Shown piece by piece: positions 37,292 to 48,092 of a stretch of 64,000 nt of DNA (positions are counted from its first letter, which is position 1; every line of letters begins with the position of its first letter). This stretch comes from Spinacia oleracea (lineage: Eukaryota; Streptophyta; Magnoliopsida; Caryophyllales; Amaranthaceae): NCBI RefSeq assembly GCF_020520425.1, contig NC_079492.1:142046361-142110360 (forward strand), written 5' to 3'. The notes below the pieces were generated by a model, which had not been told where the DNA came from, did not search any database, and saw only the letters and a program-made list of their open reading frames with translations. The translations under genes and the position numbers were made by a program.

Positions 37292-38679
37292 TGAAGGAAA
37301 TAGTGCCCTTGGTCCAAGTATGCATATAATATTAAGTCTAATAAATGCGGTTCAGTATTAATTAACAAGTTAATAATTCAGTGAGATCAAGTGAGCTGAA
37401 TGTCTAGCTAGAGGCCGCTTCAGTTCAAGTGGAATTAATTATATTAATCCACAGCTTACTCTTGACTGAACCCGTAGGGTCACACAAATAGTACGTAAAC
37501 GGATCAAGTATTTAATGGCATTAAATACTCCATCTATGGATATTCGGAATCGACGGATCTTGGTTTCAGTGGGAGCTGAGATGGTCACAAGCAAGAAATG
37601 AATACTCCGGAAACGATGATATTGCCGGAAACGGAAATATGGATCGTATCGGAAATATAAATATTATCCAAGTCGTAGATGTTGCCGGAAACGGAAACAT
37701 GGTATGTATCGGAAAATATTAATGGAAATAGAAATATTGCCGGAATCGGAAATATTGCCGGAAACGGAAATATTGTCTGAATCGTAAATATTATCGGAAT
37801 CGGAAAATAATTCCGGAAACGGAAATATTAAATATTTGTTCGAAACGGAAATTAATTCCGGAATCGGAAATGTTAAATATTGTTCGTATCGGAAATGAAA
37901 TCCGGAATCGGGAAATTAATCGGAAGCGCGTCGTACGAATTAGCATCGGACGAGCTTGCTAGACGAAGGCCCAGCGCGAAGCCAGGCCCACGTCCAGCAA
38001 GAGAAACGCGCGCCACAACGCACCAGCCAAGGCTGCGCCAGGGCCAGTGGCGCCCAAGGCTGCGGCAGCGTGTGGGCTTCGTGGCAGTGGGTTGCGAGTG
38101 CTCGTGGGCTGCGCGCGCGCGCGCGCATGGCGCCCCTCGTGGGCTGCTGTGCGTGCGTGTGTGTGTTTGTGTTCACATACGAAATCTAAAGCGTATAGGA
38201 TTCATTTAATGATTAAATTCCTAATCCTAAAAGATAAATTAATTAAATAAGAGTTCTACTAGGATTCTAATTTAATTAATTCGTATCCTAGTAGGATTCA
38301 AATTCTCTTTCCATACCCCTATAAATATGTGGCCTGGGTTCACAATTTATAACGAGTTTTGAAGTATTCAAAGTGATTTTTGAGAGCAAAAATTCAGTCA
38401 CATTCTTGCCCATAATTGCCGAAAATTATAGTACCTTAAGGGCGATTCTAGTTGGTCAATCTTAAGGCGGATCCGGACGTGCTGTGGACTATCTACGGAG
38501 GGACGACACTTGGAGTCCTAAAGACTTGTTCTTGTTCGGTTCGGGCGCAGTTAGGGAGGGCACGCTGCAAAGTGTATGCATCTAAATTATGCTATATGAT
38601 TATGTGTAAATAATATGTTTCCTGGCTTTATGGTTTTTCCGCATGATTTATGTTTATTCATAGGTATCATAACCTAACA
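37292..38679 (+). mobile_element. Solo LTR fossil, about 1.39 kb
   Basis: The LTR runs from TGAAGGAAATAG to CCTAACA, bounded by catag and catat, a 5-bp target repeat with one mismatch. A TATA box (tataaata, 38320-38327) and a U3-like array of CGGAAACGGAAATATTG words at about 37606-37925 support plus-strand LTR identity. It sits almost exactly at the left edge of the outer hAT-type MITE and therefore postdates it. It is a fossil with no internal region. Confidence 0.7.
37606..37925 (+). repeat. CGGAAACGGAAATATTG word array within the LTR
   Basis: About fifteen degenerate copies of cggaaacgg, cggaatcgg and ggaaatatt alternate over about 320 bp upstream of the LTR TATA box. Such arrays in U3 can act as binding-site clusters; here that is inference. 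Confidence 0.75.
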
Positions 38680-38824
38680 CATATACCTGATCAAGTTGAG
38701 CCCGGCCCGTTCGAAATTTTTGCAGGTTTGCGCAGAATTTTCCGGCCCGGTTTCCGGGCCCGACCCCACCCGAAAATTTTATTTTTTTGGGCGGGTTTGG
38801 GAAACACAAAATTAGACTTTTTAG

Positions 38825-39131
38825 TAGACCTGATCAAATGGCGGGCCGGGCCGGGCTTGAGCGTTAAAAAGCAGCCCGCTATGTCGGGCCGGGCCAAGAT
38901 TCGGGCCAAAATTTTGTGTCCAAACCCGTTATTTTCGGGCCGGGCCTACCGGGCTTTTCGGGCCGGGCCAAATTTATAACTAAAATGTGTATTTTTTTGT
39001 TTCCCAAACCCGCCCAAAAAAATTAAAATTTCGGGTCGGGTCGGGCCGGGCCCGGAAACCGGGCCGAAATTTCTGCCCAACCCCGCAAAAATTTCGGGTG
39101 GGCCGGGCCGGGCTCATCTTGATCAGGTCTA
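38825..39131. mobile_element. hAT-type MITE (inner), 307 bp, with perfect 8-bp TSD
   Basis: The element starts tagacctgatcaa and ends ttgatcaggtcta, a perfect inverted pair of 13 bases. It is flanked by ctttttag at 38817-38824 and 39132-39139. The body is made of GGGCCGGGC-like words and their inverse. It is inserted in a relative of itself, so the family was active in at least two rounds. Confidence 0.9.
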
Positions 39132-39706
39132 CTTTTTAGTTATAAATTTGACCCGGCCCGAAAATGGCCCGAAAAGCCCGGTATTTTAGGCTCGGAAATA
39201 GTGGCTTGAGCACAATTTTTTGCCCGAATCTTGGCCCGGCCCGACCCAACATAGCGGGCTGATTTTTTATGCCCGAACCCGGCCCGGCCCGCAGTCTATA
39301 ATAACAGCTTCAACGATCTCACCCTTAAAAGGACGAAAGACGAGACATTTAAACTTGACAGGGAAAGTAACAAAAGCAGTTCCATTATCCCTAATTAAGG
39401 CCCTGTTTGGCAACTAGCGGTTAGCTGTTAGCGGTAGCGGATTGTATTAGCAGTTTTGACTAGCTGTTGGTATTAGCTTGTTTGACTAGTTGATTGTATA
39501 TATTAGCTGATTTTGTAAAAGTGTTTGGTAAATAGCTGATATATAATAGCTGTTTGATTGTGTAAAATTACCAATAAGGACATTGACTTATTTAATTATA
39601 GAGAATTAGTAATTGCTAAATATATGAATATGTATGGTTAGATTTTTTGGAATTAAAAGTAGTAACATGAAAAATTATTAAACAACATTCTTATAAAATT
39701 GAAAAT

Positions 39707-40123
39707 GTAATTGTGGAGACCCGTGGGAAGCAAAGCTCGTGCTCTTGGGGCTGCAGTTGGCGATGGAGCATGGCTATAACAATGTAGTAGTGGAAAGTGA
39801 CTGTGTAAATAAGATCAATGCAATTCGCGAGCACGAGGAAGGGCGGAGCCATTTCCACCTTGTTTTAGATAGCCTAAATATCATGTTACCAATTTTTTTT
39901 TCCTAATATTTCTTGGTTTTTTGTTGAGTTATTTTTTCTATTATTTATTGGTCTTTTGTTGGTAGAAGTAGTAATATTGTTGCCCACGAGATCGCTCGTT
40001 GCTTGCCGTGGGCCAATGGTTGGCGTTTGTTGGGTAGTAATCTTCTGTCCAATGTTCTTTTGTGTTTAAGTGGTGATGTTTTAAGCAATGAAAATTAAGC
40101 GCCTTTTAGGCTTCCTTCAAAAA
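39707..40123 (+). mobile_element. Short 5'-truncated LINE end (RNase H)
   Basis: The fragment is about 417 bp and ends in a run of A. It is flanked by the 12-bp repeat aaaattgaaaat (39695-39706 and 40124-40135). It encodes pieces of an L1-type RNase H domain (MEHGYNNVVVESDCVNKI, then NIVAHEIARCLPWANGW) in shifted frames with an AT-rich block between them. It lies inside the Harbinger-like element and so is younger than it. Confidence 0.85.
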
Positions 40124-40270
40124 AAAATTGAAAATTTGTTAATCCTATTAACAACTTTTACGAAAAATAAATGATTAAGTGTCTAATTTACAAAATATAA
40201 TTGACTAAGAAATACTTTTTTACATAAATTCATAATATAAAAGAAACTCAAATTTTATTTTTATTTTTAA

Positions 40271-41375
40271 GGCAAAATTCATAAAAACAGTCCCAACTAT
40301 TATCTATCTTCTTTAAACAGTCCCAACTATCAATTAACTCACAATGGACCGAACTATACAACCCATTTTACAAAATCGGTCCCTTGCCAAAATTTACCTG
40401 CTACAGCAGGTAAACCACTCGCATGTGCCCCTCACGTGCTCCTTTCTCTAATTTAACTTTACTGTTTTTTCTCCTTTATATTTTTTTCCATTCATCTTTG
40501 TCTCTTTGAGCTCTGCCATTTTCTGGTGGAAGAAAATTTCCGAAGTGAAAAAATATCGCTCAAGAACAAAGAGACTTAATTAAAAATAATTATATTCTAT
40601 AATTTGCTATATACTAAGTAAAAATTCAACCAAGAAAAACAAAAAAGTAAATTAAGAAATTCCTTGATGAAGAAGCAAAAATAATAATTTATCTCTCTTT
40701 GCCATATTTAGGCACACCATTGTGCTGTTTATGAATTCCTCAGAATCCAATTTGATCAAGTTTATTAGTTAAACTAATGAAATTAAAAATCCAATTTGTG
40801 AGTCAACTTGGCATGATTTAGAAGCTTCGCCAGATTGATGATTGAAGATAATATGTGTTGTGTTCTCATTTGTGAGTTAACTTTATATAACCACCGGCCA
40901 TTAATTATCTCATTTTGCTGGAAAATAACCCCAATCGGCCAACCTTAGTTGACGGTCACCACCCAAAACTATGAGTTTCTCGGTTTTCTATCTCCATCTT
41001 AATTGAGTTGGTTGTCGTTGTTTGTTCTTTCTGCCACCATTATTCACCCCCTCAGTGACGCGCCACCCCATCTCCATCATCTCGTTTCGACATTTGTTCT
41101 CCAGTACTTAGCCGACGCTAGCTGTCGTTATAATGTTGTAATTGTTTGTAACTGTTTTTGTGTTATCGTTGTTGCAGGTTCAAAGAAAGGGAAAGGAAAG
41201 GAGAAGGGCACGTGAGGGTCTATGGGTGTTGTTTACTTGCTATACCAGGTAAATTTTGCCTAGGGACCAATTTTGTAAAATGGGTTGTAGAGTTTGGCCC
41301 ATCATGAGTTAATTGATAGGTAGGACTGTTTAGAGAAGACGGTCAATAGTTGGGATTGTTTTTATGAATTTTGCC
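40271..41375. mobile_element. 1.1-kb non-autonomous TIR element, TSD TAA
   Basis: Long inverted ends of about 170 bp start ggcaaaattcataaaaac and continue with agtcccaactatt, an acaatggaccgaact-like word and a cacgtgc word. They recur inverted at about 41210-41375. The flanks are TAA on both sides (40268-40270, 41376-41378). No transposase frame is present. It sits within the Harbinger-like element. The 3-bp TAA target suggests PIF/Harbinger kinship, although such long arms are also seen in other superfamilies. Confidence 0.8.
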
Positions 41376-42002
41376 TAAAAAAAATAATATTTTACATCAT
41401 CTATTTAGAAAAAATGTCTAGTTTTAAAATAAAAAGGTAAGTAAAGTAGTAAAGTTAAGTACTAAAGTGAATAAAGAAAAGAAAAAAGTATTTCAACCAT
41501 ATTTCACCTTGAGGACTAAATTGTCTTTTCAACTTACCCAACACAATCCTCTAATTGAAAAAGCTATATGGAACAATTTTTTGGAATTAGATGATTCATC
41601 CCAATACTCTATTTCAATCCTCTAACTTTCAAACACCTATATTAGAGGATTGAATTGGTCAAACCTCTAAATTGACCAAATCCTCTAATTTTTGGTGAAT
41701 CTTCTAACAACCAAACACAACCTAAACCTTTGCCTATATCCTCGATTCCTGTAACTGCCACCACAAATCCATGACGTTCGCTGCAAGTACCCTCAACGTC
41801 TATAATGAGTTTGGAGATGATGTTGTCGCGAAACCGATGGCCAAAGTGGCGAGACTCTATCTCTATAGTTTTTTCTAGAACTATATGAAAATACATTGTT
41901 ATGATAGAGTAGAGTATTATTGATAATTAATGTAAGATTGCGTATTTATAGTGCAAAACTAATCCTAAACCGCTATAAATTACCGTTTTATATCAACTAG
42001 AA

Positions 42003-42966
42003 CTAGTTTTTGGGCCCGTTCTTCGCACGGGCTTTTACTCACTTGAAACTCGAAACTATTTTTTTGAGGGAGAAATTCAATTTTTCAAACGAATGATAAG
42101 TTACATTAAGCACAATTGCACAAGCTGTTATTATAATGCTTAAAAGAAAAAATAACGGCAATCTACCTACGAATGCATATATTTACAAAGAGAATGCCAA
42201 TTTAAACCCGTAAAAGAATGGTTTCATCTAAGATGGATCAATAATTTTGTTGTCTAAAATTGTAGAAAATAGTCTCTCATAACTGAAACCATTTTCCAAA
42301 AATTTAAAACAGTATCTCATCACCCCCTTGTTTAACATGGTCCCTTTTCACCTTATAATCCAATCCTTTGATAGAATATCTTATTGCTGAATTTTATACA
42401 TTGATTTAATTTCAATAATAATTATGAACCGGCAGTAAAAATATCAACTATCAACTGCTCATACATTTATATGTTATATTAGTCCCCATCTTGCATCAAA
42501 ACAAAAAAAAAACTGCTCATACATACATATAAATGGAATTCAACTTAAGATAGAGTGAAAGAGATAGAAAGTCACCAGAGATCTTGAGGCGGCCGACAAC
42601 GTTCAATTGTGCCTTGATAGTTTTGGATGAGAAATGCAATCCAAGTGAGTATCTGCAAATGAGGTACTTACAGGGATGTTCAATTTGTAAGGGATGTTAT
42701 GAGTTAAATGACAAACTCAATTCAGTTACATTGGAAGGGAAGGTGGAGGGAGAAGAGGAGAAGATTAGGAATTGAAGAAATTAATTCATTACTTCATTGA
42801 ATTAAATTGAATTAAATTTGGAGGTTATAGAAGCTGAAAGGGAGGATTGAAGGCCACGTGTCTTCAAAATGATGTTGCTTACGTGTCTGCCACATGTCTT
42901 CAAAATGATGTTGCTTATGTGTCCTTGAAATGGAGATGGTTATGCTTTTTAAATACTAGGTATTGA
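42003..42966 (-). mobile_element. Non-autonomous Helitron candidate
   Basis: Read on the minus strand, the 3' end has a hairpin (GCCCGT...ACGGGC around a GCGAAGA loop) followed by seven bases and then CTAG, with T as the next host base. The 5' end reads A then TCAATACCTAGTATT, fitting the A-T insertion rule and the TC start. The interior (about 960 bp) has no Rep/helicase frame. A stretch near 42580-42670 has balanced composition and could be a captured gene piece, but I cannot name it. Confidence 0.6.
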
Positions 42967-44035
42967 TTGGAATATGACCCTAAGAACAAGATTAACACTA
43001 GTATAAGCTAAGACTTCCACATCATCTTTTTATTAATCAGATTCTTGTCGAGACCCTTTCAGATTTACTTAATTTTTCCACTTCACCCTCGTACTCATTC
43101 AAGACTCCTAAAATAAAAAAATAAAAAAATAATAATTGAGATTGAATTTACAATTTAAACGTCTTAAGTAGAGTCTTGGAATTCAAAGACTCTTGCTCAT
43201 ACTTTTGTCATACTCTTCCACTTAAATAGGAGGTCTTAAGTTAATACTCAATAAGACTATTGCTCAGACTATTGCTCAGACCAGCGCTAATCTTGCTCTA
43301 ACACTAATAATTATATATTTATATTAGTGTTTGTGTTGGTTTAGACTGCTCGGTTATGGGTTGATTATTCTTCATTAGCATCTAAATTTGCAGGCTCTAA
43401 GTAAAGATAGTTGTGGGTCGGGCTCCAGGCTGAGCCCATGGGCCCAATCGGGTTTTTTCTACACCAAAACCGCTTGTAAAGTACGGTCCGAGTTGTGCTA
43501 AAAATTTCAAAAATGCGGCTCAGACTCCGTGTCTGACTGGGTCGGATCGTCGTGTCTATGCCTAATTTTACTAAATTTAGCGTGTTTTGTCGTGTTTTTC
43601 AAAAAAATAAGACCCCGCCATGGCCTATGACTCCGTGCTTGTGCTGGATCATATCGTGCCTTTTCATGTCCGTACCAGACATGGCTCTTTCTGTGTCGGG
43701 CCTCGAATCGATCCGGCCCATAGCCATATTCAATTATATAAGAGAAACCTGTATTCCGTATGAATTAGCCACATATTTTCTGTCAACTAACCATGAACAA
43801 CATTGGTACTCATATTAGTAAATCGAAGTCAATCACAGTTCACTTTGGTCGTTTGGAGCGCGTATACTCCATTCCTAACGTGCCGGTAAAGGGACAGTCT
43901 GTTAGCTACTCCGTAGTACTATAGCTCATATGCATTGTCCCACTTTACTTTTCAGTACACGTGTATTGTGTTTTTCTTCTTATTCCACGTGTCATATACA
44001 CAGAGGATTACTACGGGTCCACGATATACAGAGTA
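42967..44035. other. Intergenic region with a GTCGTGTC-type word island
   Basis: At about 43400-43730 the DNA is rich in gggtcggg, gtcgtgtc and ggcccat words, unlike its AT-rich flanks. The edges (tagttgtgggtcggg and, inverted, tggctatgggccgg) look roughly alike, as in a decayed hAT-type element. No gene is seen. Confidence 0.4.
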
Positions 44036-44295
44036 CTCCATCCGTCTCGTAATACTCGCACCGTTTTGACTGGACACGCTTGCCAATGCACATCTTTGAC
44101 CACCAATATCTTAAACTACATATTATAAAAACCCAATTTTTTTTTAATATTATGAAAATGTATATTAAGATGAAGCCAACAATATATTATATACTAATAT
44201 TTGTTTTCATATATTAGAAATAAAATAGGGTCAAAGTGAATTATGTGAATAGTGCAAAAAGTCAAAATGGTTCGAGTATTAAGGGACAGAGGGAG
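44036..44295. mobile_element. Stowaway MITE
   Basis: The element is 260 bp, starts ctccatccgtctcgtaat, and ends in the approximate inverse with gggacagagggag. TA flanks it at 44034-44035 and 44296-44297. The internal words (atcttaaa..., gtgaattatgtgaatagtg) match the copy at 27368-27626, so both belong to one family at different degrees of decay. Confidence 0.9.
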
Positions 44296-45342
44296 TACTA
44301 GATTCCTAGCAGTATATAAGCGACGTCGTTTTCCCTTCTCTTTCTTTTCTGCCCATATTGGAAATTCGAAAGCATATTCTTCTATTTTATTTTATTTTAT
44401 TTTAGAGGATTTGCATACGAGTAGATATTTTGACTTATGTTGATTATAAAAAAATCTAGTATGGCTTTCAGGTAAATATTTTATACGGAGTAGTCGGCTT
44501 CGAAAGCAACAATACGAACTTTTAATTAATAATTCGTCGTTGTCTCATGAGTTAAAAAATACTATTTACGGAGTACATTTTATTAATCAAATAGTTATGG
44601 AGTATACTTTATCATTAAATACACTTATATTGTCAAATAGTAATACGGAGTACTCTTTTTTATAAACAAACAATTGTCTTTTCTAACAAAAATGTGTTAA
44701 TATAAATTCATGTTTTTATAGTTGTAGTTTTGGATTAATAATTAGGAAAAATTGATTCTAAAAATACAACCTTTAATCGATCTGCTTAAATATGGCTGAT
44801 TTTCCGTTTAACTAAGAATAACACAACTTTTTAGACCTGTTTTCTTTTAAAGGGCTGATCATTAATAACTCTAATTACCCATTAGATAAAATTAAAAAGA
44901 AAAAAAAATTACATATGAAAATTATACTTTATGACGAATATAACATGCCTCGGTATGACTTATGTTTTAACTTAAGCATAAAAACTAACAAAGGTAAGAG
45001 AGAAATATATGAATAGCATCTTAAGTCAATATAAAACAATTAAAAAAAAAACTATCGACATAAATGAGATTAAAGCCACAATTATGTGGCTAAGATAAAG
45101 ATCGATATATATATATGGAGTCGGTAAGATATATGCTAATCAGCTAATGCAAGTATAAAACCACCAAAAACAAAAAATGTTCTGACTAGTCATTTTCACG
45201 TCAAAGCTATTGCAATGGTTGGATTATATATGCATTGCACAAGTACTATTACAGTATAATTTATTTATTTTTGGTTTGAAATTGAATAGGCATGACTTTA
45301 ATTTATTTTTTTTCTAATGCATAGTACAAGTAAATACTCCCT

Positions 45343-46182
45343 AGACGTAGAGCTGTCAAAAAGTTTACTCGGATCGGGTCACCTCGAATCTGAGGTTATA
45401 ATCAGGTCGGGTTGTGTTGGGTCACTTTGTCATCCGGGTTCAGGTCAGGTTCAGTCGGTTTAATTTTTCAGTTGGGTCATGTCGGTTTATTTTTACATTT
45501 TCAGGCTCATGTCGAGTCATGTTCAGGTTGGGTTCAATTTTGGGTTCGGGTTTTATCTAGTCGGGTTAAGCCAATTTTGTAGCATGTAGTTTCTAGTTCG
45601 GTCAAGTTTGGATTGGATAATTATCGGGTCGATCAAAATTTAGGTCGTGTTCACTCCCATATACGGGGTCAAGATCTGGTTCGATAACTATCGGGTTTGA
45701 TCAAATTTTTAACCTATGATTATTTTTTCTTATATTTTAAAAATTAATGTTCAATGTATTTCAAGTAAGGTCATCGTGTGCTCTTGTTTATACATATACT
45801 CCGTATAAAGTTAATATGGATTTCGAGTCAATAACTGATTTGGTCATCTCACAATGTTCATGCGTAAAATATTTACTCCATAGGTCGGTCAAAAACATGT
45901 TATGCCAGGTAATAATCGGGTTATGGTAATTTTAGGTCGGGTATTGAATCGGGTTCAGATCGTTGTTCAGTAGGGTCAGCTCGTTATCAGTCATCTTTCG
46001 GTCGGGTGTCGGATTCGAGTTCGGGTCATACAACATCGGGTTAAAATCGACTATCTATTTTTTCGAGTTGGGTACATGCCAAGTTACGGGTTACCCGTTT
46101 TACCAAAATTTCGGATCATGATCGGTTACAGATTCGGTCAGTTTAAGTCTGATTTTCGGGTTAGGTCAGTTTTTGACATATA
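45343..46182. mobile_element. hAT-type element made of GGTCGGGT words, TSD tactccct
   Basis: The 8-bp repeat tactccct lies at 45335-45342 and 46183-46190. Near the ends, tagagctgtcaaaaagt on the left and the inverse of gtttttgacatata on the right form an imperfect inverted pair. The 840-bp body is an almost continuous array of degenerate gggtcgggt, tcaggttca and tcggttt words. No coding frame is present. The 8-bp target and terminal form point to hAT. Confidence 0.7.
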
Positions 46183-46239
46183 TACTCCCTACAAAACTTA
46201 ATATAGTAAACTAACATGGCTAGGCTTAGGAAAAAGTGT

Positions 46240-46330
46240 TTTAACCTAGTGGTTTAGATTGACGTCATGTATTAGACAAGTCACACATTCAAATCTCTCG
46301 CCCTCAATTATAATCTATATTGTCCATGAT
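46240..46330 (+). mobile_element. SINE-like tRNA relic
   Basis: An A-box-like word (cctagtggttta) and a B-box-like word (cattcaaatct) are about 45 bases apart. No tail or target repeat was identified, so only a decayed SINE head is claimed. Confidence 0.35.
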
Positions 46331-46451
46331 GGTTAAAATTGCAGATATATGTGGATGATAGCCGATAGGTCACAGATCCAATATGGCAATACCCTATTAT
46401 TATAATAATATAATAATAATATTTTAAAACATAAATAGGTAAATGCCACAT

Positions 46452-48092
46452 ATCACCCTCTTAAACTGAGTTAAGATAAAGAATGGGGTCTCACCTTTGC
46501 AATTTTTCACCGTTAAGGACCTAAACTTTTTTTTTTCACCGTTAAGGACCCATAAAGTATATTCCGGCCAAAATCAACTTATAATCTGAAAGTTTAGCCC
46601 CTGTGGTTAAAAGGTTAATCCCCATAGTTAAAAGGTTAGTCCCCAAAAAAACAAATGTGAACCATATTTAGTTTTGTTCTTTGATTAAAAAATAAAAAGG
46701 GTTTAGGTTAATAAATTTTAGATAGACTAACATTTTAATCCAGAATGTCCGTAGTTAAAAAATTGATACCCTTCTAAAATAATTAAACCTCATTTTCTAT
46801 CTTATATATTTGCTTTAAGAATGTTTATTGTTGTATTAGCTTAGTTCATTGGCTTAGCAGGGTTCTTGGGAACAATTAATAACCTAATATTTTGGATTTC
46901 GGTTAAACTTAAGAAGGTTCATATACAACTGTAAAATCGAACTTCAATTGGATATATTTATTTATTCAATCAAATATAAATCGAGGTTCATATACTGCTA
47001 TACATTCGAACTTTAGTTAGACGCTTTTACACAAGCATTTAAGTACGGCCATATAATACATGATCGGGCATAATATTAGCATCCTTCTAAAAGTCTAAAC
47101 CTTATTTTCTCATTCTTTCGTATTAGCTTTAATGATGTTTAAACTTGTATTGTGTATTCTCGTAGCTCATTAGCTCAAGTAGGATTTACCCACTCATCCC
47201 AAAATATGGAACTACCTTAAAATACAATTTCACTAAACTAAATTCTTTCCCATTACAATAAATTTGGCTCAATGCAATCTAAAACTATAAAAACACGATA
47301 AAACTTGCCTGTTCCAAAACAAAGGATGTCTTTCAATCAGTTACAAGGTTCATATGCTACTATATTTCTACACAATCGAACTTTAATTAGACGCTTTTAC
47401 GTTTGTGTTTAAGTCTAATTTATATATACCATACAGATTATTGCAAACAACGATAACAAGACTATAATGTTATTTCTAGTGTTTATCTCTGTTCTTAATT
47501 ACTTTGAACCTATATACTCCCCTAAAGTAGTGTTATGTTCACCTTATTTCCACTTATTTCAAGAAAAATAAGTTCATTAAAGTTCAGATAAGATAAGTTC
47601 AGAAAAAATACGGGTTAACCAAGTACAATTTATAACTAAAATGAGTTTTGAATTTTTGATAAATTCTAACAAATTTTGTTAAATTCAGTTAAGCTCAGAA
47701 AAATATAAGTAAAAATCAGGTAAATCGAACGCACTGTAATTATTAGTTGCAACATGTAGCTTGATTTATTTTTAACAACCAAGCATGTAGCTTGTTTCTT
47801 ACCAAACTTCCAAAAGCCACTCATTTTTTTTTCCTTATGTACGTAATCGTAAGCTTGTAGCTATGCATTTACTCTATATTTCTTAGTAAAATCATTCAAA
47901 CATATCTCATTTTTTTTTAAAAATTTTTTTATGCTATGGTTAAGGTGAGTTAAAGGTGAGTTAACATGCCGGAAAGTAAAGTTGAGGTCCCAAAGGGTGG
48001 AAAAAAAAGGTGCAGATCCCAAAGAGTGAAAAACTCAAAAGGTGAGTCCCCAAACATTAGGTTAACTCCTCTTAAACTATTATCTACGGAGT
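46452..48092. mobile_element. Large TIR element with long, diverged arms
   Basis: The left arm (about 46455-46590: tctcacctttgcaatttttcacc, then runs of T, then ttccgg) recurs inverted at about 47960-48085 (aaaactcaaaaggtgagtcc, a run of A, ccggaaag). The interior has a word of about 80 bp repeated three times (near 46916, 46984 and 47346) around ttcgaactttagttagacgc. There is no transposase. Arms over 100 bp long suggest a Mutator-like non-autonomous element, but no 9-bp target repeat was found. Confidence 0.55.

Larger units (their letters stand above)
37289..39298. mobile_element. hAT-type MITE (outer) with 8-bp TSD taataaca
   Basis: The element inserted in exon 1 of the NRPB7-like copy. 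The 8-bp repeat taataaca lies at 37281-37288 and 39299-39306, the hAT target length. The ends read TAtACCTGATCAAG on the left (interrupted by an LTR) and GCAGTCTA on the right, matching the TAGACCTGATCAA terminus of the inner copy at 38825. The body is an array of GGGCCGGGC and CCCGAAA words on both strands. It has no coding capacity. It hosts a solo LTR (37292-38679) and a second MITE of its own family (38825-39131). Confidence 0.8.
39399..41722. mobile_element. PIF/Harbinger-like element in exon 1, TSD TAA
   Basis: The ends are GGCCCTGTTTGGC and, inverted, GGTTGTGTTTGGT. The TAA target repeat lies at 39396-39398 and 41723-41725. Excluding the nested insertions (a LINE fragment and a second TIR element), the original element was about 0.8 kb and non-autonomous. 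Comparison with the intact gene at 57174 shows that exactly this segment is extra, which fixes its boundaries. Confidence 0.85.
33192..41896 (-). pseudogene. NRPB7-like RNA polymerase subunit gene, split by transposons
   Basis: All five exons of the gene at 57174-58390 have counterparts: exon 5 at 33192-33236, exon 4 at 33512-33580, exon 3 at 36929-36994, exon 2 at 37128-37178 and exon 1 in three parts (37267-37288, 39307-39398, 41726-41896). Exon lengths equal those of the intact copy (45, 69, 66 and 51 bp; the three parts of exon 1 sum to 285). The splice sites are kept. The coding frame shows substitutions but no indels, apart from two transposon stacks inside exon 1 (37289-39298 and 39399-41722). 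Nested solo LTRs swell intron 3 to over 3 kb. It cannot give a normal product. The inverted arrangement and shared introns mean it arose by DNA duplication, not by retrocopying. Confidence 0.9.

Noticed and set aside
37880-38209. Arg/Ala-rich open frames on both strands
   Set aside because: They lie in the GC-rich part of a solo LTR and overlap each other in several frames, as expected from composition alone.
38650-38979. 109-codon open frame in GGGCCGGGC sequence
   Set aside because: The frame is a by-product of the word array in hAT-type MITEs and crosses an insertion boundary.
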